The notes below the pieces were generated by a model. The model was not told where the DNA came from and made no database searches. It worked only from the letters and a program-made list of their open reading frames with translations. From Deltaproteobacteria bacterium (GTDB taxonomy: Bacteria > Desulfobacterota > DSM-4660 > Desulfatiglandales > Desulfatiglandaceae): 15,023 nucleotides of DNA. Where the stretch lies: contig JABGPV010000121.1 in NCBI GenBank assembly GCA_018644785.1, positions 1-15,023 of the forward strand, read 5' to 3'. Below, in pieces: positions 6,365-12,121 of the stretch; position 1 is the first letter of the stretch, and each line of letters opens with the position of its first letter. Made by a program: the position numbers and the translations under genes.

Positions 6365-7555
6365 ATGAAAACGACGACAACGGAACATAAAGTAAAAAAC
6401 TTAAGCATATTGGGTTCTACGGGTTCAATCGGTGTGAATGCACTGAAGGTGGCTCGCGCCAATCCGAAAAGATACCGCGTACGTGCACTTTCGGCGGGAA
6501 AAAACATTGACCTTCTGCGAAACCAGATAGAGGTATTCAAGCCGAAAGCTGTTTCCGTTTTGAATGAATCCCTCGCCATGGATCTCAAAAAAACCCTGAG
6601 CGGAGGCGATCTTCCTGAAATCCTTTTCGGTCCCGATGGGTTCAAACATCTGGCAACCATGGACGAGGTGGATACGATTATTTCCGCCATCACCGGCGCC
6701 GCAGGCCTCATACCCACCTATGAAGGGATTAAGGCGGGGAAAGAAATTGCCCTGGCCAACAAAGAAACCATGGTCATGGCAGGGCCTCTGGTCTTGCGCG
6801 AAGCGGAAAAACAGGGTGTTTCCATTCTGCCCATTGACAGTGAACACAGCGCGATCCTTCAATCCCTGCAGGGGCATCAAAAAGAAGACCTGAAACGCAT
6901 TATACTCACGGCTTCGGGCGGCCCCTTCAGGAACCTGACGCTCAGGCAAATGGCCCGGGTCAGTGCCGCCCAGGCCCTGAAGCACCCCAATTGGGAAATG
7001 GGTCCGAAAATCACCATCGATTCAGCCACCATGATGAACAAGGGGCTTGAGGTCATTGAAGCAAAATGGTTGTTCGATGTGCAGATAGAAGAAATTGACG
7101 TTCTCATACACCCCCAGAGCATTGTTCACTCCATGGTGGAATACAAGGACGGTTCCATCATCAGTCAGATGGGCATCCCGGACATGATGATCCCCATTGC
7201 CTATGCCCTCAGCTATCCCAGGCACATCAAGACCGGACTCCCTCCCCTGGATCTGGAAAAAGTGGGGCCCCTCAATTTCGAAAAGCCTGATCTTAAGCGA
7301 TTTAAATGCCTCGCTTTGGCTTTGAGGGCGGCGTCTGCCGGCGGGAGCATGCCCGCAGTACTAAACGGTGCCAATGAAATCGCAGTGGATGCATTTTTAA
7401 AAGAAAAGATCGGATTTTTGGATATCCCCAAACTGATCGAACAAACCATGGAAGCCCACAAAACGCATCCCATTGACCGAATTGATTCGGTCATGGATGC
7501 CGACAGGTGGGCACGTGAAAAAACGATTGCCAATCTTATGGCGTACTATGCCTAG
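6365..7555 (+). CDS. dxr: 1-deoxy-D-xylulose 5-phosphate reductoisomerase
   Basis: Dxr converts 1-deoxy-D-xylulose 5-phosphate to 2-C-methyl-D-erythritol 4-phosphate with NADPH, the first committed step of non-mevalonate isoprenoid synthesis, and so supplies UppS. The 396-residue sequence has the NADPH motif LGSTGSIG (16-23), ALANKETMV (129-137), metal ligands D158 and E160 in LPIDSEHSA, the DSATMMNKGLEVIEA block with K226 and E229, and HPQSIVHSMVEYKDGS (249-264). These match the E. coli active-site layout (D150, E152, K228, E231). The Shine-Dalgarno is weak: AGGG lies 13 bases before ATG 6365. rseP starts eight bases after the stop, the common dxr-rseP pairing. Confidence 0.96.
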   Translation: MKTTTTEHKVKNLSILGSTGSIGVNALKVARANPKRYRVRALSAGKNIDLLRNQIEVFKPKAVSVLNESLAMDLKKTLSGGDLPEILFGPDGFKHLATMDEVDTIISAITGAAGLIPTYEGIKAGKEIALANKETMVMAGPLVLREAEKQGVSILPIDSEHSAILQSLQGHQKEDLKRIILTASGGPFRNLTLRQMARVSAAQALKHPNWEMGPKITIDSATMMNKGLEVIEAKWLFDVQIEEIDVLIHPQSIVHSMVEYKDGSIISQMGIPDMMIPIAYALSYPRHIKTGLPPLDLEKVGPLNFEKPDLKRFKCLALALRAASAGGSMPAVLNGANEIAVDAFLKEKIGFLDIPKLIEQTMEAHKTHPIDRIDSVMDADRWAREKTIANLMAYYA

Positions 7556-7563
7556 GTAAACCC

Positions 7564-8646
7564 ATGCATTATTTTATTTACTATGTTCTCCCCCTGCTGG
7601 TTGTTCTGGGGGTTCTGATCTTTTTTCATGAGCTGGGACATTTCCTTGTTGCCAAACACTTCGGCATAAAAGTCCTGAAGTTTTCACTGGGTTTCGGCCC
7701 GAAGGTCCTGGGAAAAAAGATCGGAGAAACCGAATATCTCCTTTCCGCAATTCCCTTGGGCGGCTATGTGAAAATGCTCGGCGAAGGCGATGACGAGGAA
7801 GACGACCCCATTCTCCCTGAAGATAAAGCAAAGTCTTTCAGCCATAAACCCACCATTCAAAGAATCGCCGTTGTGGGAGCAGGCCCCCTGTTCAACCTTC
7901 TTCTGGCCCTGCTCATTTTCTGTGCTTCTTTTGCCTTCACCGGCATGCAGGTCCTGACCACTGAAATTGGCCAGGTGCGTGAGGGATCTCCGGCCGACAA
8001 CGCGGGCCTCAAGAAAGGAGACCTGATTATTTCAGTTGACGGCATGGATACGGATACCTGGCCGCAGCTGAAGGAGCTGGTTCAGGACAACCGGGGGGAA
8101 CCGATCAAAATAACCCTTTTAAGAAATGGGCAATTATCAACCGTTACGGTTATTCCCGAAATGAGTGTGGTCAAGAATATTTTTGGTGAAGAAATCAAAA
8201 CACCGCTTTTGGGTGTTGTCTCAGCCGGGACCTTCAGGGAGGTTCAACTGGGCCTTTTGGGGGCGCTGAAAGAGGGATGCCTTAAAACCTGGGAAATCAT
8301 AAAACTGACCTGTCTGACGGTTGTCAAGCTTTTCCAGGGGATCGTTTCCATCAAAACCCTTGGCGGTCCTATTCTGATCGGCCAGATGACCGGCCAGCTT
8401 GCCGAACAAAGCTGGGCCTATCTCATTCCTTTTACGGCCGTTATCAGCATAAACTTAGGCATTTTGAACCTTTTACCCATACCGGTTCTGGACGGTGGTT
8501 TTATTATTTTTCTACTGATTGAACTGATCATGGGCCGCCCCCTGAATATCAGAAAGCGAGAATTTGCTCAAAAACTGGGCATCGGGCTTCTCGTATTGCT
8601 CATGGTGGTCGTCATTTACAACGACATCACGAGAATTCTGCAATAG
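7564..8646 (+). CDS. rseP: Site-2 protease family intramembrane zinc metalloprotease (RseP)
   Basis: RseP cleaves transmembrane substrates, classically anti-sigma factors in envelope stress signalling and remnant signal peptides. The 360-residue protein has the zinc motif HELGH at residues 22-26 inside the first membrane helix, a PDZ domain at roughly 128-200 (GSPADNAGLKKGDLIISVDG at 141-160), and the second active-site motif NLLPIPVLDGG (302-312, metal ligand D310). It has a single PDZ domain, unlike the two of E. coli RseP (450 residues); single-PDZ forms are common outside the enterics. An acidic stretch DDEEDD (76-81) follows the GGYVKMLGEG loop. ATG 7564 is eight bases after the dxr stop. 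No sigma-E or anti-sigma gene is nearby, so the target is unknown. Confidence 0.94.
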   Translation: MHYFIYYVLPLLVVLGVLIFFHELGHFLVAKHFGIKVLKFSLGFGPKVLGKKIGETEYLLSAIPLGGYVKMLGEGDDEEDDPILPEDKAKSFSHKPTIQRIAVVGAGPLFNLLLALLIFCASFAFTGMQVLTTEIGQVREGSPADNAGLKKGDLIISVDGMDTDTWPQLKELVQDNRGEPIKITLLRNGQLSTVTVIPEMSVVKNIFGEEIKTPLLGVVSAGTFREVQLGLLGALKEGCLKTWEIIKLTCLTVVKLFQGIVSIKTLGGPILIGQMTGQLAEQSWAYLIPFTAVISINLGILNLLPIPVLDGGFIIFLLIELIMGRPLNIRKREFAQKLGIGLLVLLMVVVIYNDITRILQ

Positions 8647-8663
8647 ATGATTTCGATGATAAC

Positions 8664-9362
8664 ATGATCCTTGCGCTCAATACCTCTACCCGGCAATGCA
8701 GTACCGCGCTGTTGCGTATGGACCGCACGGTTGTTGCTGAAAACCTGATGTGCGAAGGAAAAGGGCATTTCGGCGGCCTTATGCCGGCCGTTGACCTGCT
8801 GCTCACCGGCTCCGGGGTTAAACCAAAAGACATCAAATGCGTTGCCGTAGCCACCGGGCCCGGCAGTTTTACAGGTCTTCGGGTGGGTCTCTCCCTGGCG
8901 AAAGGGTTCTGCCAGGCCCTTCATATCCCTGTCATCGGCATATCCAGCCTGAGGGCGTTGGCCTTTCAACTGCCTTTTGCACCTCACCCCATTGCACCGC
9001 TTCTCTCCTCAAGAAAGGGGGAAGTCTTCACAGCCCTTTTCTTCTGGAACCGGGAAAATGAGCTTCAGCGAAAGGAAAAAGACAACTGTTTTAAACTCGA
9101 CCACTTACCGTCTCTTTTTACCGAAACGACTATTTTCATTGGAAACGACTTTTCAAATCAGGGAAATCTGCTGAAAGAATGGGTCGGAAGCCATGCCAAA
9201 ATCGCCCCGCCCCAATGCTGGCAACTCAACGCCTCTTCCGTAGGCGCCCTGGCCCTGGCCCGTTTGGATGCCGGTGATATTGACGATCCGGTCACCTTGA
9301 TCCCCAGATATTACAGGCCACCGGACATACGATCCAAGCCAGGTTTGCCCAACAGCCGATAA
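8664..9362 (+). CDS. tsaB: tRNA threonylcarbamoyladenosine biosynthesis protein TsaB
   Basis: TsaB is the partner of TsaD and TsaE in the complex that places t6A at position 37 of ANN-decoding tRNAs. The 232-residue sequence has the ASKHA-fold start MILALNTSTRQCS, the hallmark GPGSFTGLRVGLSLAKG (65-81), a PVIGISSLRALA stretch, and a shortened C-terminal half ending in IPRYYRPPD. The usual DARRGEVY-like segment reads SSRKGEVF here (115-122), a mild departure. It lacks the metal-binding histidine pair of TsaD, as expected for the non-catalytic paralogue. The start ATG 8664 lies 17 bases after the rseP stop with no clear Shine-Dalgarno, but matches the conserved N-terminus. It is the last gene of the rpsB operon before a fresh promoter. 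Confidence 0.92.
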   Translation: MILALNTSTRQCSTALLRMDRTVVAENLMCEGKGHFGGLMPAVDLLLTGSGVKPKDIKCVAVATGPGSFTGLRVGLSLAKGFCQALHIPVIGISSLRALAFQLPFAPHPIAPLLSSRKGEVFTALFFWNRENELQRKEKDNCFKLDHLPSLFTETTIFIGNDFSNQGNLLKEWVGSHAKIAPPQCWQLNASSVGALALARLDAGDIDDPVTLIPRYYRPPDIRSKPGLPNSR

Positions 9363-9368
9363 TCCCCG

Positions 9369-9397
9369 TTGACAAGCCCACTCAAAATAAATATAAC
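9369..9397 (+). promoter_or_regulatory. Near-consensus sigma70 promoter for psd-rsmD-coaD
   Basis: TTGACA (9369-9374, perfect) and TATAAC (9392-9397, five of six) are separated by exactly 17 bases, in the only sizeable gap (78 bases) between tsaB and psd. Transcription would start near 9404, giving a leader of about 37 bases. This separates psd, rsmD and coaD transcriptionally from the rpsB operon, although read-through is possible since no terminator is visible after tsaB. Confidence 0.8.
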
Positions 9398-9440
9398 AGC
9401 AACAATTTCTACGCCATTAGTCCCATAAGGTTTATCGCAT

Positions 9441-10103
9441 ATGAACAGGGAAACACGCATCCACAACAAGTTGCCCTTGGCAAGAGAGGGATTCCCGTTT
9501 ATATCCATTGGAATCGGGGTTACCGTCATTTTTGCATTCTTGGGTTGGATAACGTTTACCATTATAACAAGCATCATTACGGTTTTTGTCGTCTATTTTT
9601 TCAGAGACCCGGAACGACACCATTTGGAGGAAAAGAATGCGGTACTGACGCCCGCGGACGGTCGTATCCTGGAAGTCAAGCATGTGGATGAAAAGGACAG
9701 CCCTTTGGGCCAACCATCCATCAAAGTCTCTATTTTCATGAATGTCTTCAATGTTCATGTCAACCGTATACCGATTGAGGGGACCATTAAGCAAATTTCC
9801 TACCATCCGGGAAAATTTCTTTCAGCGGACCTGGATAAAGCATCCGAACAGAATGAGAACAACCGAATCACACTGGAAACAGTTGATGCCAGAGAGATTC
9901 TGGTCATCCAGATCGCCGGTTTGGTCGCAAGACGCATTGCCTGCTGGATTAATAAAGGGGACACCGTTAAAACCGGTCAGAGATTCGGTCTTATCCGCTT
10001 TGGTTCCAGACTCGAAGTTTTTCTTCCTGCAGACAGCAAAATTATTGCTCAGGTCCGACAAAAGGTCAAAGCCGGGGAGACGGTTATCGGGTATCTAAGG
10101 TGA
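9441..10103 (+). CDS. psd: Phosphatidylserine decarboxylase, short soluble-domain form
   Basis: Psd decarboxylates phosphatidylserine to phosphatidylethanolamine using a pyruvoyl group made by self-cleavage. The 220-residue length matches the short (type II, about 210-230 residue) bacterial form. Two N-terminal hydrophobic segments (about 17-35 and 38-54) anchor it in the membrane. Conserved features are FFRDPER (53-59), TPADGRI (70-76, with catalytic D73), FMNVFNVHVNR (99-109, H106) and the cleavage site RFGSR (186-190). Cleavage between G188 and S189 would leave a small alpha chain beginning with pyruvate. TAAGG-like bases (9425-9430) precede ATG 9441. In many bacteria pssA follows psd; here rsmD starts one base after the stop, so phosphatidylserine synthase must be encoded elsewhere. 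Confidence 0.94.
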   Translation: MNRETRIHNKLPLAREGFPFISIGIGVTVIFAFLGWITFTIITSIITVFVVYFFRDPERHHLEEKNAVLTPADGRILEVKHVDEKDSPLGQPSIKVSIFMNVFNVHVNRIPIEGTIKQISYHPGKFLSADLDKASEQNENNRITLETVDAREILVIQIAGLVARRIACWINKGDTVKTGQRFGLIRFGSRLEVFLPADSKIIAQVRQKVKAGETVIGYLR

Positions 10104-10104
10104 G

Positions 10105-10680
10105 ATGAAAATCACCGGTGGCCAAATAAGGGGAAGGGTTTTAGCAACACCCAAAAATCTTGAAATTCGCCCCAGCAGCAGCAAGGTCCGGGAAGCAATC
10201 TTCAACATCATCGGACAGGATCTCTCCGGTTCAAGGGTACTGGACATGTTCTCCGGAACGGGGCTTCTCGGGATAGAAGCATTGAGCCGAGGCGCTGCTC
10301 TTGCTGATTTTGTCGATGATGCAAAACAATCTCTTGCCCTCATTAAGAAGAACCTTGCACTGTGTGGATACGAACATTCAGGACAAATATGCAAATGGGA
10401 CCTCTCAAAAGGCCTTCCGGAGAACCGTCCCTTCCTTGATGCAACGTATGATCTGGTGTTTCTCGATCCGCCCTATGGAAGCCATCTGGCACCGGGGTTA
10501 ATCGAAGGGCTATCTGTTTCTGAACAGCTGGCGCCCGGGGCCCTCGTCGTTTTGGAAACCGGCAAGACCGTAGAGACCAGGCATGTAGAGACAAGCCATG
10601 CCTTGTCTCTACCTTTGATTGAAACCCGGATTTATGGAGATACCAAACTCAGTATTTACAAGAAAAAGGACCCTTCATGA
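10105..10680 (+). CDS. rsmD: 16S rRNA (guanine966-N2)-methyltransferase RsmD
   Basis: RsmD methylates N2 of G966 of 16S rRNA using S-adenosylmethionine. The 191-residue protein shows ITGGQIRGR (3-11), RPSSSKVREAIFNI (22-35), motif I DMFSGTGLLGIEALSRGA (47-64) and the catalytic DPPYG (121-125). The C-terminal strand has YGDTKLSIY. The start ATG 10105 is preceded by AAGGTGAG directly upstream and lies one base after the psd stop; the last four bases overlap the coaD start. Residues 156-165 read VETRHVETSH, an exact five-codon tandem pattern encoded by a palindromic DNA repeat (10570-10612) that sits in the loop between the last two core strands. The enzyme is probably still functional, because the strand after the repeat is intact. 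Confidence 0.92.
   Translation: MKITGGQIRGRVLATPKNLEIRPSSSKVREAIFNIIGQDLSGSRVLDMFSGTGLLGIEALSRGAALADFVDDAKQSLALIKKNLALCGYEHSGQICKWDLSKGLPENRPFLDATYDLVFLDPPYGSHLAPGLIEGLSVSEQLAPGALVVLETGKTVETRHVETSHALSLPLIETRIYGDTKLSIYKKKDPS
10570..10612. repeat. In-frame palindromic repeat with a 15-base tandem half-copy, inside rsmD
   Basis: Arms GTAGAGACAAG (10585-10595) and CTTGTCTCTAC (10602-10612) are perfect inverted complements of 11 bases. Counting the centre, 13 of 14 pairs match across 28 bases, the single mismatch being C10596 with C10601. Immediately upstream is a 15-base unit (10570-10584, GTAGAGACCAGGCAT) repeated at 10585-10599 with two differences. Palindromes starting GTAGAGAC and ending GTCTCTAC are, from memory, dispersed intergenic repeats in several environmental lineages; whether this one belongs to such a family needs a genome-wide count. 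It is unusual in being inside a gene and in frame. Confidence 0.75.
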
Positions 10681-11174
10681 AAAAAACTATCGCGGTTTAT
10701 CCCGGCTTTTTTGATCCCATAACCAATGGTCACCTCAGCATTGTTTCGAGGGGGCTGGAGATATTCGATAAATTGATTATCGCCATTTTGAACAACCCCA
10801 AAAAGGTCCCCCTGTTTTCCATCGAAGAGCGAATCGAAATGATTGAAAAAGCGGTCCATCAGAATTCAAGGATAGAAGTGGATACCTTTGATGGGCTTCT
10901 GGTGGACTACGCGATCCACAAGAATTCAAATGTAGTTCTTCGGGGATTACGCGCACTTTCGGATTTCGAATATGAATTTCAGATGGCTCTCATGAATCGA
11001 AAGCTCAATCGAGATGTCCAATCCATTTTTCTAATGACAGATTATAAATGGTTTTATATCAGCTCAACGATTATCAAGGAAGCCGCAAGCTTTGGAGGAG
11101 ATGTGAGCGGCCTGGTTCCTGAGATCGTCAACCAAAACCTGAAAGAAAAATTCAAAAAGACAAATAATGCTTGA
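10677..11174 (+). CDS. coaD: Phosphopantetheine adenylyltransferase
   Basis: CoaD transfers AMP from ATP to 4'-phosphopantetheine, the penultimate step of coenzyme A synthesis. The 165-residue length is typical. The nucleotidyltransferase signature reads YPGFFDPITNGH (8-19), with TNGH the T/HxGH nucleotide-binding motif; the usual YPGSFDP has F in place of S at residue 11. Also present are VVLRGLRALSDFEYE (86-100) and YISSTIIKE (127-135), the family's SSTxIKE-like block. ATG 10677 overlaps the rsmD stop by four bases, with AAGGA about seven bases upstream, a common rsmD-coaD pairing. The stop is followed by an AT-rich gap with a new promoter for ihfA and no clear terminator. Confidence 0.95.
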   Translation: MKKTIAVYPGFFDPITNGHLSIVSRGLEIFDKLIIAILNNPKKVPLFSIEERIEMIEKAVHQNSRIEVDTFDGLLVDYAIHKNSNVVLRGLRALSDFEYEFQMALMNRKLNRDVQSIFLMTDYKWFYISSTIIKEAASFGGDVSGLVPEIVNQNLKEKFKKTNNA

Positions 11175-11199
11175 CACTCTTTTCGGCATAAGCCATATT
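11171..11199 (+). promoter_or_regulatory. Probable ihfA promoter overlapping the coaD stop
   Basis: TTGACA (11171-11176, perfect, overlapping the coaD TGA) is followed after 17 bases by CATATT (11194-11199, four of six). Transcription would start near 11206, giving a leader of about 135 AT-rich bases. The leader includes a triple repeat and a GTCTC/GAGAC hairpin (11307-11322) just upstream of the ribosome binding site. Confidence 0.55.
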
Positions 11200-11225
11200 C
11201 ATTGCTCATAAAATTGGCAATCAGC

Positions 11226-11269
11226 AAGTATTTTGTTTTGAAGCATTTTGTTTGAAGTATTTCATTTTG
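11226..11269 (+). repeat. Three tandem imperfect 14-15 base AT-rich repeats upstream of ihfA
   Basis: The units are AAGTATTTTGTTTTG (11226-11240), AAGCATTTTGTTTG (11241-11254) and AAGTATTTCATTTTG (11255-11269), head to tail without spacers. They lie in the ihfA leader and could be a protein-binding array, perhaps for autoregulation, or just slippage in AT-rich DNA. No exact IHF consensus (WATCAANNNNTTR) is seen in them. Confidence 0.5.
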
Positions 11270-11341
11270 ATACGGGAATAGAAAAATAAAACGATAAATT
11301 TCTGAAGTCTCTTTTACGAGACCATTGCAGGAGGTTTAATG

Positions 11342-11626
11342 GTGGCTCTCACCAAAGAAAAAATTATTGATAATATTTATCATCAGGTCGGACTCAGCAA
11401 AAGCCAATCGCGAGCAGCGGCGGAAGGGCTCCTTGAAATCATCAAGGAAACCCTGGAAAGTGGAGAAGACCTTTTAATCAGCGGTTTTGGAAAGTTTCTG
11501 GTGAAAGAAAAAGCGTCAAGGCGCGGCAGAAACCCACAGACCACGGAAGACCTGCAACTGAGGGCGAGAAGGGTTGTGGTATTCAAAACGTCGGGAGTTC
11601 TTCGAGATAAAATTAATGCGAATTAG
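11342..11626 (+). CDS. ihfA: Integration host factor subunit alpha (DNA-bending HU/IHF family protein)
   Basis: IHF bends DNA at specific sites for replication, recombination and sigma54 transcription; HU/IHF proteins act as dimers. The protein is about 94 residues with the family arm RRGRNPQT carrying the intercalating proline, preceded by ISGFGKF and followed by RARRVVVFK. ISGFG and ALTKEKI match the alpha subunit (IhfA MALTKA, SGFGNF) better than IhfB or HU, but short homologues are easily confused. I prefer GTG 11342 as the start: AGGAGG (11329-11334) is seven bases from it but only four from the ATG at 11339, and it gives MALTKE, the canonical N-terminus. The longer form adds one residue. 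In E. coli ihfA follows pheT; here it converges on the merR-pheT-pheS group. Confidence 0.85.
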   Translation: MALTKEKIIDNIYHQVGLSKSQSRAAAEGLLEIIKETLESGEDLLISGFGKFLVKEKASRRGRNPQTTEDLQLRARRVVVFKTSGVLRDKINAN

Positions 11627-11788
11627 CGTTTAGCCGGTGTCGGCAGATCTGTCGGAAGGGGTCGATTCAACCCTGGCCCTGCTCTACTGCGTTTCCAGGC
11701 GCTGTGTTTCCAAGCCTTATGGTGAATCGGGCACGAGAGCAGGATCGCAACCCCGTGAGTTGGATACCGGAAAACCGGACGGTGTGTT
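11627..11788. other. Unassigned non-coding interval with inverted and direct repeats
   Basis: These 162 bases between convergent ihfA and merR hold no gene I can support and no T-tailed terminator. Visible structure: a near-palindrome CGGCAGATCTGTCG (11641-11654, one G-T pair), an AGGG/CCCT hairpin (11657-11674), a perfect 8-base inverted pair CCTGCTCT (11678-11685) with AGAGCAGG (11736-11743), a 10-base direct repeat GTTTCCAGGC/GTTTCCAAGC (11691-11700, 11706-11715), and CCGG-AAAA-CCGG (11767-11778). It is visibly richer in G and C than the gap before ihfA. The nested pairs could fold as an RNA, but no known RNA family is recognised. Confidence 0.4.
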
Positions 11789-12115
11789 TTACCCTAAAAT
11801 CTTCAATATTTGACGCAATTCCGCTTTTGCTTCTTCAATAACTGAACTTGAAAAGGCCGTTTTTTCAGGCTTTTCTCCTTTGAATCGAAGTCTGGCCCCT
11901 TCGATGGTCATCTTTTCTTCGTAAAGCAGTCGTTTTATTTCCATCAAAGTTTCCAGGTCTTGTTTCTGATAGGTTCTCTGGTTGGAATCAGCCCTTTGCG
12001 GTCTGATCTGGGAAAATTCGCTTTCCCAATATCTCAGAACATAGGGCTCAACCCCTACAATACGACTCGCTTCTCCAATACGGAAATATTTTCTGTTCTC
12101 AGTAATTTGGACCAT
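11789..12115 (-). CDS. Small MerR-family transcriptional regulator
   Basis: This 108-residue DNA-binding protein has a MerR-type winged helix-turn-helix: YFRIGEASRIVGVEPYVLRYWE (10-31) as the helix-turn-helix, then RPQRADSNQRTYQKQDLETLMEIKRLLYEEKMTIEGARLRF (wing and second helix pair, 38-78), and a short helical tail that would form the dimer coiled coil. There is no effector domain and no cysteine, so metal sensing of the MerR/ZntA kind is unlikely. It follows pheT with six bases between, using a GGGAGGG-like sequence in the end of pheT as Shine-Dalgarno. MerR-like genes of this size beside pheST and ihfA are common in Desulfobacterota, and their targets are generally uncharacterised; HspR-like and MlrA-like roles are possible. 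Confidence 0.85.
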   Translation of the reverse strand: MVQITENRKYFRIGEASRIVGVEPYVLRYWESEFSQIRPQRADSNQRTYQKQDLETLMEIKRLLYEEKMTIEGARLRFKGEKPEKTAFSSSVIEEAKAELRQILKILG

Positions 12116-12121
12116 CTTTTA

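Noticed and set aside
11627..11788. Group II intron or cobalamin-type riboswitch.
   Set aside because: Only loose phrases resemble these RNAs. A domain V stem with its catalytic triad, or the riboswitch core with its conserved boxes in order, is not found, and no reverse transcriptase or B12-related gene is adjacent.
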